Source: Diphasiastrum complanatum (taxonomy: Eukaryota; Streptophyta; Lycopodiopsida; Lycopodiales; Lycopodiaceae). Taken from it: 64,000 bases of DNA. Where the stretch lies: assembly GCA_029204225.1 (NCBI GenBank), contig CM055108.1, positions 19,784,279-19,848,278 on the forward strand, given 5' to 3'. Positions 23,217 through 34,765 of this stretch are shown here, piece after piece; the stretch's first letter is position 1; each line of letters starts with the position of its first letter. Made by a program: the position numbers and the translations under genes. The notes below the pieces were generated by a model. It was not told the DNA's origin. It made no database searches and worked only from the letters and a program-made list of their open reading frames with translations.

Positions 23217-23822
23217 GTTGAAGTGACCTGATCTTCTCTTTCAACCTGTTCCAATGCACAAAGCACTCTCTTGAATGTCAACAAATGAACTCAAGAAGAT
23301 ATCACAAAGATATGGAACCTCTCAAATCTCTTCTAGCACTTCTAACTAGAAAATCAACACATAGAATAGTGAAATCTTGATCAACTTATGATCTATCCTC
23401 AATCTAATGATTCTTGCCACTTCCTAAGATTGAAACACACTCAAATGAAGTTCAGTAACCTCACAAACTAGAGATCCAATCAAAATTAGGGTTTTGAAAA
23501 AATCACAAAAAATTGAATATCTCAAATTCTACATGCAATTTCTAGAAACTTGATATATCTTCTTGTAGACTCCAATGAGACCTTCCTAATGCACCAAAAG
23601 TCATCTAATTCCAGTAAACCAAGTGTGAAATCGGAATTGATCAAGTATATAATCCTATATTGAGTTTTGAACTACAAAAGATCAATTCTACACATGCAAA
23701 AATGCTGACTTTTGAGTAGAGATCAATCTAGCATGCTCTAGCATTGGTAACTCCTCCAAATCCTTGCTAAAGATGGCTGATCCTTTTATAACCTGAAACA
23801 CAATAGCTCTGATACCATGTGA

Positions 23823-24478
23823 ATAATTTCAGATCATTCAAGGTCCAATCCATGTCCCTGATCTTTGGTTACAAAAAGGAGCAAACCAACAATCCTGCCA
23901 ATGTAGAAAAATCAGCATCTACATACAAAATGAGATGCAAACTCTAAGAGATACTGATCAAACATGAACCAAAACATAAAATATGATTTATTTCCGTACA
24001 ATTACAGTACCCTACTGTATTTCACATGTGTGGAACCGAAAATAGCAATAAATGATCATTCTACACATAGAATTGCAAGATAACATCAAGATAGTGCACC
24101 AATGAGTAGTAGAACCCAAAGAGAACCATGTATAATGATGAAATGAGAGAGAGAAGAGAGAAGAGAGAAGATGTGTCTCTCCACAAGTTACATCCTTTTA
24201 TAGAGTTTCCAAACCCTATTTGGCCACTTGGCTTTCCCTCCAAAATGTAAACCCTACTATTTTTGGGTCTAGATTCAATGTACCCAAAGTTCAAATTTGA
24301 ATCTCTCTCAAACTTGACTACCAACTTTCCCACACTTTCAAAAAGTGTTTATTGAATGGATTTTAAATTAATATAACTTCAAAAAGTTTATCTCTAAGTC
24401 TAAAATGAGTTTTGGCCTCTTATTGACAATTTACCAAAATATGACTAAACTAGACTAAACTAGTTGAAATCTCTCACA
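23823..24478 (-). repeat. 5' LTR of the nested gag-protease element
   Basis: This 656-bp LTR has TG/CA ends and abuts the reverse-complement primer site GCTCTGATACCA. It contains a GAGAGAGAAGAGAGAAG purine run at about 24145-24175. The 3' LTR copies only its U5-side half. Confidence 0.9.
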
Positions 24479-24483
24479 GGTAG

Positions 24484-24712
24484 CTAGTTGGTCAAATTTT
24501 CACCTTAAACTTAGTTGTAGGTCCTATAAAGTAGGTATGACCACCAAATAGACATGACCAACTCTCTTGACTTGACCTAACCTACATTAGGAGTGGGCTT
24601 CCACATGGCATCTTGGCCTCACATGTCTGGAATCCACTTTTATACAAAATTTACACTATTCTTCATGGTTTTTTATCAAGCTAGATTTGCCAATTTTTGG
24701 CGATTCGTCACA
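24484..24712 (-). repeat. 5' LTR of the outer element, right piece
   Basis: It continues the LTR broken at 20794 and matches 11644-11872, ending in GTCACA just before the ATTCT target duplicate. Confidence 0.9.
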
Positions 24713-24717
24713 ATTCT

Positions 24718-27564
24718 AAGCTATCAACATATATATCTTCTCTACTGCCTCACAATAGAATGTCCATTTTCAAATACTATTCTCTCAGTGTTGAACAACC
24801 AACAATAAGAGTCTCTATTAGATGAAAATTTCATGCTTGCATAGTTTTGTAAGTGTATGTTCCATTCTTTTACAAGTAGAATTTAGCTTCCTCTTTTTGA
24901 AAAATTATTCTACAAATTGGTCTTCGTGGCCTTGTATATTTTCTGCAAGGTCTTCATTTGCAGATTCTTTTCATTGTGAACATGTCCCCTTTCCCTATTC
25001 ATGACCTAAGTAAGGGTCCTCATTTTTCATTCTTCATTTCAGCTTGCTTGTGCTTTCCTTTATTAAATTTGTCATGTCCAAGTTCTCAATGGATACCTTG
25101 TGTTGTGTGGACTTCCTCTTGGCTATTTTGGCAAAAAAATTCAATCCTACAATTGATTTTTTTTATTGGTTTTTAATATTTTTTCTAACATTATTTTTTC
25201 TCATCCTTTACCTTTGCAAATCTATCTAAAAAGAAGTGTGGCTATAACATGAATTCAAACTTTTCTAAATGCATGTAATGTGCAGCTTGCATTTCCTCAA
25301 ACCTTTGGCTACATATGTGGCCCAATCAAATTCTTTCCCTTTCAAATATGTCTCAATAAGAGAGACTTTTAAGAGCTTCAAACAACTTATCAATGGAAGC
25401 TCTTTGTTGTTAGATATTTTTTTTTTAATGTTGCACAATCTTGATCAACATAAACAAAAGAGGGACTAGGATCCCTAAACAAAGACTTTACACATGTTTC
25501 TCGGATATAAGAGTGAAAGCACCCACTAGAGAACATCAACTATGTCCTTTAACTAGACTACATGAAATATCAATAGGCACAATTTAGAGTTTCAGTTTGG
25601 TATCTAGACTATCTAGTTTCAAAAAGATGTCACTCGAAGAGTCAAAGTAATTAAACCATCTTATATAAGTTTGGAAGGAAAGATTGTGCTTATAAGATCA
25701 ACATATTTGACTGATCATATGATACATTTTTTTTTTTCTCACGAGAGACGTTACTTGTCATTATCATGAAATTAATAGTCTAGAATATTACCATTCTTCA
25801 ACATCAAATCTATTGTGATTTGTTTTTTGAGCTTTTAGCTACATCTCACTCTGTCCTTTTGCACAAGATAACATACTTGTATATTTATCTAGAGGTAGTC
25901 AATTGTTAAAGAAGTTCATGCTTCTTGAAGAGCTATGGAAGTTTGGATAGATATTAAATTTTAGTATTTCAAGCATTTATCAAGAAAATGTTCCGCTATA
26001 AAGCCTGTGAATGCATGTCATGATTGTACTTGTGTTAGACTCAAATTTGAATCAATCAAGAAATAGATGTGCCATAAGAGTGAAAACTTCTCAAATATAC
26101 ATAAGGTACCTTACTCTCGAAGGAATTTTATCTCAATATTTAAAATATTTCCACATGCATGTCCTTCTGGATGTAAATAATGTAGAACATGGGGGCCTTT
26201 ATATTGATCTTATTGTACTCAAACTAATATCAAATTTAATATATACTATCATTTAACCACAAACATGACACCTACTAACTTGAAAGAACTGTTTTACTAA
26301 TCATATATATAAATTCTTTGTTAGATAATATTTGGGACTTTCAATAAAGAATAGATATATTTTCTTTCTCTTGCATCATAATGAAAACTCTCAGAATTGC
26401 ATGAGCATGCACAGTTTTCAATGTTAGTCAAATCCAAAATTTGTAGAGTCAAATTAACTTTTCAATCTTTTTTGTGTTTTGAATAGAAATTTATAAGACG
26501 TCACTTCGTAGACTTTTGCACCAATGTTTGTAGAAGCTACATATGTGTAGTTATTATGAAGACTTCAAAAATTTTGACCTATCAGATTATAAATTACTCT
26601 TGGTTTAGATTGTCTATGTGTCACCTGAGAATGTAACATTCATTTCAAGTAACTTCAATATGATGGCGTGTCTTTTTGGAACTCAATAGTATGTAAAGTA
26701 CTTCGCTCACTTTTTATTTATTGAGCATTGCATAATACTATGCAAGTAATAATGCATATTCAACTACATCTTGGTCAATTCTTTACTTTTCGTATGTTTC
26801 CTATAATGCTAACAAACTCTATATATAGAAACATGCAAATGAGTATTGCAATTAGTTCGTCTAGACTTCCTTAAAAGTATACATACTTCCCAAGCACTAG
26901 AAGGATAAATCATGACAATCATATACATAGTGTAATCAAAGAGATAATTGGAATATGAATAAACAATTTAATAATATCAATATGAGTGATCTAACAATTG
27001 CCAAAAGAGTGAATATATTAAGTATATGATTTGCAATTTTATATCTAGAGAAGGGCCATTGATTTGTATCAAGCACCAAACCATAAAGGGATCTTAAACT
27101 TCTACATGGTTTGTACATGTTTGAAAAACAAATGGCTCTCAATTTTGCTTATCCAAAAATAGTCTATTGATCTTGTTCTCAAGTTCGTTGGTTGAATTAA
27201 GATATGACTGAAAAATCAAAACTACCCTAGATAGCAAGAGAGAGTAAAATAATTCATCATGTTATTTTTTTTATCATGTTATTTATTATCTTCTCTTGCA
27301 GTCAACAAAACCAGTCTAAAATTCAAAGATAAAGTACCAACTTATTTTACAATTTAAAAAAATCTTAAAAAATTATAGTGTCATGGTTATGATAGACATT
27401 CAATCTAATTCATTGTTTCATGTAGTTGTTCACTTGTGAAATCACTTTAATTAATGCAAACCACTTGCATACATGTAATATATACGACACAATTTTTTAA
27501 CCCTCCATGATGTGCATCCAAATAGTCGTGGCTAATCTTATTTACTTATAAAATCAATCAGGCC
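24718..27564. other. AT-rich intergenic stretch, no gene seen
   Basis: No frame above about 80 codons and no retroelement motif was recognised. T-rich and A-rich runs occur (for example 25726-25737). It may be unique spacer or very old repeat. Confidence 0.5.
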
Positions 27565-27572
27565 AATTAGAA

Positions 27573-28368
27573 GGGCCTTGGCATTTTGCGAGTAAATATT
27601 TTGCGAGTTTTGTTAGTAACACAATGGAATACCAAAGTATAGGAAATTTTTGTAATTAAAATTAATTTTTAGTATCCAAAGATAGCATGTCGGCATGCCA
27701 AGGAATTCCGCCCAAATTTTTTTTGTTTTCCAGCGATGGAATTCGACAGCACGTCGGCGTGTATCTTTGAAGGTTGGCACTCCAGCAAAAATAATCCTGA
27801 AATAATATTTTTACTCAAAATTTGGTTCTCAAAAGTGTCAAAATACCTTTTTCTTTATTTAAAATTGAAAATTTTAAACGTATCAAACCTATAAAATATC
27901 CACAAAAATATGATCTAATACCTTAAAACTAGATATCGTTTATGATAGTGATGGTTTGATATCTGAATTGCCACATACAACACAATTCGGCACTCTCATT
28001 ATCACATAGACTATCTAATTTGTTTTGCATGAGAAAGTTGAATGATTCGATACAATGGCTCAAGCTATGGTGTCCAAGCCTTTTGTGGTATTGGAAAATG
28101 AAAAGCCAATTTTAATATATGGCAAAAAAGAAAAAAACACAATCACATAGAGGGAAGATGTGCTAGAGATTGTCATGGCATGAGTGGAGACAAACAATTT
28201 CACTTCCAAAGTTGTCTCGCATTGAATCTTTTGCATCTAGCTAGCATCTTCTTGTAGTTAGAGACAAAATGCAATTAATATTACATGGCATGCCATGTGC
28301 TACATAATCAACTACCATGAGTAGAATGAAACTCGCAAAAAAATTTACTCCCAGATTGTCAAAACCCC
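27573..28368. mobile_element. Non-autonomous hAT-like DNA transposon
   Basis: The segment is flanked by an exact 8-bp duplication AATTAGAA (27565-27572 and 28369-28376), the TSD size of the hAT superfamily. Its ends are imperfect inverted repeats of about 42 bp sharing GAGTAAAT and TTTTGCGAGTTT in the same register (left GGGCCTTGGCATTTTGCGAG, right, complemented, GGGGTTTTGACAATCTGGGA). At 796 bp with no transposase frame it would need a partner. The ends lack the CAGGG start common in hAT, which leaves some doubt on the family, not on the mobility. Confidence 0.75.
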
Positions 28369-28376
28369 AATTAGAA

Positions 28377-29568
28377 TGCATTTGTTGACTTAAAGTGATT
28401 GTTCCTTTAGATGTTTTCTAGTTTTAATACTAGCCTTTGGGGATGCAAACATTGTTCTATATTCAATGAATAAAGATTTTCTAATAAAATCTTATCTCTT
28501 GATGAAACCTGTGGTCTTGATTAGGAGTTTTGCAATTTATTAAAACTGTATTTCATCCAACAAACTCAATCTTGGTTTATAGCCTTAATATGGGGCTCCG
28601 CACTAGTTTTGATATGTTCACCCGAAGGCACTTTCCAATCATTAATTCCTTGGATGCTAATTACATTCATGAGACTAGAATGACCTAATTCTAATGTTTG
28701 TAAAATTAAATGCAATACAACATTCATATTTCTTCTCTTCTTCTGATTGTGACTCTAAATGAAATATATCTCATTGAAATCTTCATATTGAGATATATTG
28801 AAGGAACCCAAAGTTCAAAGTTCATTTTCAAAAACACATTCTCTTCACAATGAAAGAACGGTTTAATTTTTTTCAAAAAGGGATAATTAACACTACCAGC
28901 AACCTAATTTGACTGTTTTTAAACTATTTCACTTCCAAAATAGAGGGAGAAGGTGTTGTATAATTGTAATAGCATTGCCATTGGACAAAGAGTTTATCCC
29001 ATTATGGATAATCATCAAAATTCATGTCCAATGCAATCATTGTAAAGTTGTCATTGAATGTAACATTTTAATCTAGACATCGTGCCATCCTAAAAATAGA
29101 TGGCTGATTTGAAAGCCATAAAAGCATGGTGAATTTTGAGAAAGATGGGGAAGTACTCAAATTTGTCTTCCAATGATCATGAAAGTCAATTATGAGTGCA
29201 TTTTGAGTGGCATAGTACTAGCTTAATGCTTTGGGCATATTTTTCCAAAAACTAGTCTCAATGAGAAAAATGCATTTTCCTTATTAAGTTTGTTTATAAT
29301 GAAAATAAACATTCGGCCACAAGTTTGAAACCATTTATGCTTATGTATGAGTTTTGGCCTAGATAATTCATAGTTGTTGAGACTAAGAGGATTAATAAAA
29401 ATGGTGGTTGTTTTATTGCATGACATGTAGAGAATTTTATGATTGGTAAAGTGCTCAATATTGGGCTAGATAATAGGTGAATTTAAAGAAACTTCCTTAT
29501 GAGTTTCAAGTTAATGAATAAATTCATCTAATTACACCCTAAGACTCAAAATTAAGACATTGAAAAAC
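28377..29568. other. Intergenic stretch, no gene seen
   Basis: Only short frames are present. The right end runs into a gypsy relic, so part may be its decayed upstream pol, but no integrase core motif could be read. Confidence 0.45.
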
Positions 29569-29935
29569 ATTATAAGCTCTCCACAGGGTATTGGGGACCT
29601 TATAAGATAGTGAAAAAATTAGATCTTAGGCTATCACTTAGAAAATCTCAAATGAATTAGAGTGCATCAAAATTAGAGTGTATATGGTGTTTCATGTGAG
29701 TCGACTTAAGTTAACTTTATATGAGTTGGTCCTAATAATGATTTAGACTTAGTAGAAGACATTTCATCTTGAATATATTTCAAGTCAAAGAAATGTTGGA
29801 TAGTTGAGATGAACATTTGAGAAAACATATTGTTCTTTAGCATTTAATCTAATGGAAAGATTGATTCGAAGACGATTCTATGAATGAGCTGATGGTTTGG
29901 AGAAGAATTATTTAAAACTTTTAATATTAAAGATA
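29569..29935 (+). pseudogene. Ty3/gypsy integrase tail with chromodomain, decayed
   Basis: Frame by frame the sequence reads HYKLSTGYWGPYKIVKKL (the GPY region of gypsy integrase), VFHVSRLKL (29689), and then a chromodomain-like stretch MLDS-DEHLRKHIVL-HLI-WKD-FEDDS...VW (29791-29900), with stops at the hyphens. The spacing and the aromatic W...W pair match chromovirus integrases, whose chromodomain guides integration to marked chromatin. At least four stops and one frame change show that it is dead. Confidence 0.75.
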
Positions 29936-30070
29936 AAAATATTCTAAAGGAGAAATAATGCTGTAAAAGTTCCATTTAGGATGTGGCTACTATGATAATA
30001 GATCTCAAACATACAAACCTAGCATGAAAGGAAACTAAGAATGAAAAATATTGGACAAGTTGCAACAAAT

Positions 30071-30410
30071 TGTTAGAATAGTAAGCCTAGTTTAATTCTG
30101 ATCTTTTTTTGGTTGATATACTATTTTAACATAATGGTAATTTTTTTGTTTTTTGATACATGCTACAATGTTGAGTGCCACGTTGATAGCACTCAAGTTA
30201 GTGAATCGATGATGGTTGTCCCATAGTGGAGACAAGATTGCCATGCAGTAGTACCACATAAAAATTAGTACGTAACTTTATGTATTGTTTTTCTTTAGTT
30301 TGAATATACAGTTCTCAAAGTGTTGATAGGGTGTGGTGTACTATTTGTTTCAGTTTTTTGTGATAGCTTGTCTAATAGATAATGTTAGACTGCAAAAGTG
30401 ATCTCTCACA
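30071..30410 (+). mobile_element. LTR with primer-binding site
   Basis: TGTTAGAATAG...CTCTCACA (340 bp) is followed directly by TGGTATCAAAGTGAGG at 30411, a Met-tRNA-like primer site. About 60 bp on, a short frame MAGEIGYQFNYEKSAISN may be a gag start, but it is cut at about 30560 by a reverse-oriented gag. The gypsy integrase tail ends 135 bp to the left; no purine tract was recognised between, so whether this LTR belongs to that relic is open. Confidence 0.5.
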
Positions 30411-30589
30411 TGGTATCAAAGTGAGGTTGGAAGCAATTCTACATGTATTAGAGACCAAATTCTAGGACATTATGGCTGGTGAAATAGGCTACCAATTCAA
30501 TTATGAGAAAAGTGCAATTTCAAATTGTTTTAGATTTCACTAAAAAGAAAAAAGGGGCTCATCTTCTTGAAGAATATAAATCATCAACG

Positions 30590-31340
30590 CAAGTTATGTC
30601 GTGATTGGCTCTCTTGAAATATGGAGAAAAGCTTCTTGCGTGATCCACTATTCTCACCTTGAGTATGAGACTTTTGTTGTTGCTGCTGCACAATAGTCTT
30701 TTTTCTTGGTGTATAGAGCCATGGATTTGTCTTTGATAGATAGGCTGTCAGTCTTTCTCCACATTTCTTTTTGAAGTAGGTGACCAATCACCTTTTGAAG
30801 AGTGAGGTCGGGTTGTGTGGAGATCATCACCACAAAGTGTTCATACGACTTTGGAAGAGAAGAAAGCAAGATCGTAATGACATCATCTTCTTGAATAGAA
30901 TATCCTATAGCTAATAACTGATCCAATAAAGACTTGAAGCTGTTGATGTGAGAAGCGATGGCAATAGAATCAGACATGCTAAGAGTAAAGAACTTCCTTC
31001 TCAGATGTAATCTAGTGGTTACATCATGAGTCTCATAGAAATTTGACAACAAATCTAATGCATCCTTAGAGATTTTGCATGTGGTAACGTGGGATATTTG
31101 GGAGTCGGCCAGATTGAGTGTGATACATGCTAAGGCCTTATGATCTTTGATCTTCTATGCCTTCGCTTGATCACCATCTTCTGGTTTCAGGTCAACACCT
31201 TCTACCACATCCCAAAGATCTCTATCTATCAACATCATCCGAAGTTTTAACTTCCAGATGTAGAAGTTAGAACCATTGAACTTGTCAATGATTCTAGTTT
31301 CGTTGGATGATGAAGACGAAGAGGTACCTATATGAGACAT
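30590..31340 (-). pseudogene. Ty1/copia gag, C-terminus lost
   Basis: The start MSHIGTSSSSSSNETRIIDK (ATG 31340) leads into FNGSNFYIWKLKLRMMLIDR, LACITLNLADSQISHVTTCK, HLRRKFFTLSMSDSIAIAS and SLPKSYEHFVVMISTQPDL. One stop (TAG near 31155) splits it. The frame ends before the zinc knuckle, where the sequence meets the opposed LTR fragment at 30.4-30.56 kb. The primer site for this element is at 31396-31405. Confidence 0.9.
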
Positions 31341-31408
31341 ACTAACAGTAATACAAATAGAACACACTTAATCTCTCAGTTTATATGAGCTAGGATCTGA
31401 TACCAATC

Positions 31409-32150
31409 TGATGGGGCAAGGGAGCAGAAAGAACGCGAACGGAGAAGAGAGTAGGAATATTGCGGAACAGTTCTCCCATTACAATCAGCTGCTAAGTGCA
31501 AAAACAATCTAATAGGAGGCTTATGCAAAATGCAATCACAGCTTTAAGTGTTCTTAGTTGCCCAACAAGATCTTAAAAATTAATTCATACTCAAAAGCAA
31601 GAGTATAGTCCACCGAAGAGATTAGAGATGGTGTGTGTGGTATTATTGAAAAATGGATTCAATGAGAAGTTTGGTTATGAAATAGACTGCAATAGCAATA
31701 TGATATCGCGAGTCCCTCAGGCATCAAAGACAACCATTGTCTGATCAGAAACTAAGGAGTCGTAGACATCCGTGTTCTGATCAAAGTGAGTAAACAAGCG
31801 CAATCAAACAACTATAGAGTGCATTCAATTCACAATAAGCATTCATCTACGTTATACACAGATAAAAAACGTATTGCTGCTATATTACACTGAAGCACAA
31901 CAATGGCAGTTACAAAACAGAATGACGACGTAACTGGGAGGCTCACATAATATGTCTTATGGACGGAGTGTCTCATGTAATATGTGATGGGATGATCTAT
32001 TTATAGATTGCATCCACGTATTAACTACAATAAATGATTGTCATCCAATTAGGTAAGCCGTTGTACTTGGAAGTATATGGCTTCAGTGACAACTGTACAT
32101 AGTGTATACTGTCAATAATTTGGGAATGTAAACGTGGATGAGGACATCGC
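31409..32150 (-). mobile_element. 5' LTR of the copia gag at 31 kb (right edge uncertain)
   Basis: The reverse-complement primer site TCTGATACCA (31396-31405) is followed after three bases by TGATGGGGC, the LTR edge. A TATA-like TCTATAAATAG (complement of 31997-32007) lies inside and would drive leftward transcription into gag. No partner LTR was found, so the right edge is estimated from where the repeat array begins. Confidence 0.5.
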
Positions 32151-32159
32151 AAATTCTCT

Positions 32160-32460
32160 CACTTCGCATTTTACGTGAAGTGGTTTTCTCTCACTTTGCA
32201 AATTTCGGGAAGTGGCTGAGAACGTTCCTTGTTCAAAAAGTAGACAACCTTCGCTTTTTCTCTCTTCGCATTTTTCGGGAAAATGCGAAAAGGCGAAGGT
32301 GCCCTTAAAAAGACGAAGGTACCCTTAAAAAAGACGAAGGTGTCCTTTAAAAAACAAAGGTGTCTTTAAAATAGTTTAACTCATGAAAATAGATGACCTT
32401 CGAGAATTTTCTCTCTCTTTGCATTTTTCGAGAAAATGTGAAAAAGGCGAAGGTGTTTTT
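32160..32460. repeat. Hairpin and tandem array around GCGAAGGTG
   Basis: Three variants of a hairpin unit occur (CACTTCGCATTTTACGTGAAG at 32160; TTCGCATTTTTCGGGAAAAT from 32265; TTTGCATTTTTCGAGAAAAT near 32417). Between them are four tandem units of about 20 bp with GACGAAGGT and CCTTAAAA (32291-32371). The same phrase GGCGAAGGTGCACTTAAA recurs at about 47508. Confidence 0.75.
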
Positions 32461-32559
32461 GAACTTTTGAACTGCACCAGTTAAACTCTTTGAACCGTTG
32501 CAAAACTGTTGAACTCTGCTATTTTCGCATTTCGAAAAATGGGACACTGTGGTGAACAT

Positions 32560-33858
32560 AGTTCATTTCTGCAGATTGTCACGACACTTAGAGTATTTTT
32601 GCAGAATGTCGCGAAAGCAGTGTAAATATGCAAACTTGTTGCAAATGCAAGTTTGTGGAAGTCTTTGAAGATGGCCAAGTCTTCACTGACTTCAAGTTAT
32701 TAAACTTAACATCTGAACTTGAAATTATGACAGGATTGGTTACCCTTTGCTGGAGATCAGCCGGAAGCCCGTTTGTAGACGTTCTCCAAATAAATTGGCT
32801 GTCTAAGTCATGATTCCAAGGAGACAACTGTGGGGTTAAATTTCCAACAGGTGGCAACAACAATCTCCATGCACCTTGGTCCAAAAAAATGGGACTCTAC
32901 ACATTTCTTAGTAGTTCTCCTACTTTCTTTCCTACATTCTTGCAAAGATTCTCTTTAGTCTTTATTCCATTTGAGTAGATATTTTTAAGGTGGTTTCACA
33001 TGGAGTGGGGTTTATGTGCAAATGACCCACATACCTTTTTTTGAGAAGCCACTCTAAGTGGAGCCTCTTATTTCACAAGAAATGCTTCTTGGTTTCCAAG
33101 GGAAGGCTCGAACTTGAGACCAAAGAAATGGAGTTGGAGTTGCCTCTAGGTAGCATGAAAAGTGCAGCTCGGAGTAAGTCAAGATACCAATGGTGGGCCT
33201 TTCTCTCCCCTCCAATAAAAAACAAAAATGCCTTATCTAACTTTATCTAATTTTAATTTAGGCATTATATGCCTTTACTTCCAAAAGAAAGGGGGCTTCA
33301 CATGGCATGCCCTGGTCACATGACATGCCTTGGGCTTTCAAATTGGGGGCGTAAGTATATATTTTAATATGAACTTGGCCCTTCTAGTGAAAGAACCCTC
33401 AAAGGTATATATTTTGATTGGCTGGCTCCCATTGACACCCTACAAGGAGTGTGAGTTGAAACATTAACCTTGAGTTATATTTGCCTTGACTTAGCAAAGG
33501 ATTCTCACCATATCATGCACACATAATAGTGCCTTAACTTGGCAAAGGATCCTCAACACCGCATGCACACACAATAACAACTTAATCTAAATATTGGTGG
33601 TAGGAGTGCATTATTTCATTTCCTTACTTCACCTTTGGACCAATGGGATCCCTTCATTTATTGTCTCTATTTTTTTAGCAAGGAGGATTTTGATGGGTTC
33701 AAATTTGAAGGTAGCATTTGTGAAGAGTGATAGCAAACACATGGCATCATAGGCTTGGTTAATCCCAATTCTCAATCATAGCAAGGCTTCCAGAGTGTTT
33801 TTGACTCCACACCTTAGAAATGTTAGTATAGTATTGGCCATCCTGGGCTACCTACTAT
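32560..33858. other. Intergenic stretch with a 50-bp tandem pair
   Basis: No gene was recognised. A tandem pair (about 33481-33580) shares AGCAAAGGAT or GGCAAAGGAT and CATGCACACA. Neither strand has a retroelement motif. Confidence 0.45.
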
Positions 33859-33974
33859 AGGGTGCTTCTAGTTGCTAGGTATGTACTAGTTATCCTTGCT
33901 TAGGATGCTACAAGCAAGTAACCCACCTGCATATGAAGGATACCTACTACATATCTAGCAACTAAAACCACCCT
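33859..33974. repeat. Small foldback (inverted repeat, 116 bp)
   Basis: AGGGTGCTTCTAGTTGCTAG pairs with the complement of CTAGCAACTAAAACCACCCT, with a loop of about 40 bases. This is MITE-like in size. No clear target duplication was seen. Confidence 0.6.
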
Positions 33975-34339
33975 TAATAAATGAAATAGATTCATGGGTT
34001 TTTCTTTGTGGGTAAGTAGAACTTAGAAGCAAGCCTGGATGGGCATGCCTATAGGCCAAAGGGTAAAGGCCAAGGGTGGAGAGGGTAGGCTTAAATTGAA
34101 GTTAATGCTTCTTGGTTTTCAAGGTGGGACTCTAAACCATTAAATTGAAGTTAATGGTGGAGTTATGGTCATAATGGCAAGAGTCATTGAAAGCACAACT
34201 TCTCATCATGGGAATGCAGCTTTGCATGCCTCTAGTACTCCACATAAGCCTATTGCCCATTTGATTTTTTTGTTGCATTTATTTTGGCCAACTTCCATAA
34301 CAAATTGAATTTAGAGGCCCCAAGTGTACGAGCATCAGT

Positions 34340-34765
34340 AATTAGCGGGGCAGGAAATAAAACCCTTTCTTATTGGAACGTGAAAAGACGTGGTACGAGC
34401 GCGCTCAGTAGAACTTTTTTAACCGCTTCTTTTTACCAGATCGAGAGTGGTGACTCATTTTTACCAGAGGGGAATACGGCGGTCGGCGTGGCATCGTGCG
34501 GCTCGTGCCTATCCAATCCGGATCGTCGCCGTCGGTGTCAGCGGGAATAGGTCGCCGGCAGCGGTTACCGTTCGCGCTAGGACACGTGGTCGGGTTTGTT
34601 CGCCGGCGAAGGACGGATTAGTCACGGGGGAATTTTTGATTTGAGGGAATGGTGACCGCCGGCCGGGAGGTGGGGCCCGGGAAAAGCAGCGGTGCCGGTT
34701 CCAACGAGAATGGGCGGGAATCAGAGGAGACAGAATCGTACATAGACAAGACAGATATTAGAGGG
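34340..34765. other. GC-rich, CpG-dense island
   Basis: A sharp rise in G+C and CpG against AT-rich flanks (for example CGGCGGTCGGCGTGGCATCG and GACCGCCGGCCGGGAGGTGG). It includes ACACGTGG, a G-box-like site, near 34581. Two overlapping plus frames (34284-34550, 34447-34644) are open but show no family. It could be a promoter or first exon of a gene, or a fragment from GC-rich DNA. It lies about 3.7 kb upstream of the only intact gene, on the same side as its 5' end. Confidence 0.4.

Larger units (their letters stand above)
20795..24478 (-). mobile_element. Nested gag-protease-only copia-type element
   Basis: It runs TGTGAAGG...CTCTCACA with GGTAG duplicated at 20790-20794 and 24479-24483. 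The uninterrupted target is preserved in the other LTR of the host (11639-11643). The 5' LTR is 23823-24478 with the primer site GCTCTGATACCA at 23811-23822. The interior (about 2.7 kb) encodes gag and protease only, then an unassigned 3' part. The 3' LTR (20795-21109) keeps only its last 315 bp: the U3 half and the purine tract are deleted. Its gag is of the same family as the one at 3556. Confidence 0.9.
11180..24712 (-). mobile_element. Outer copia-type retrotransposon without RT, carrying two nested elements
   Basis: LTRs lie at 11180-11872 and at 20323-24712 (the latter split by an insertion). Both run TGTGAAAG...CTTCACA or a close variant. The flanks carry an exact 5-bp target duplication, ATTCT at 11175-11179 and at 24713-24717, so the boundaries are firm. 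The minus orientation is shown by the primer site next to 20323 (reverse complement TGGCATCAAAGC), the purine tract GAGGAGGAG next to 11872, and gag-protease order. Without the two insertions it is about 4.5 kb, with about 3.2 kb of interior holding gag, protease and a decayed 3' part. No RT or RNase H motif is present, so it must have used enzymes from another element. Confidence 0.9.
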
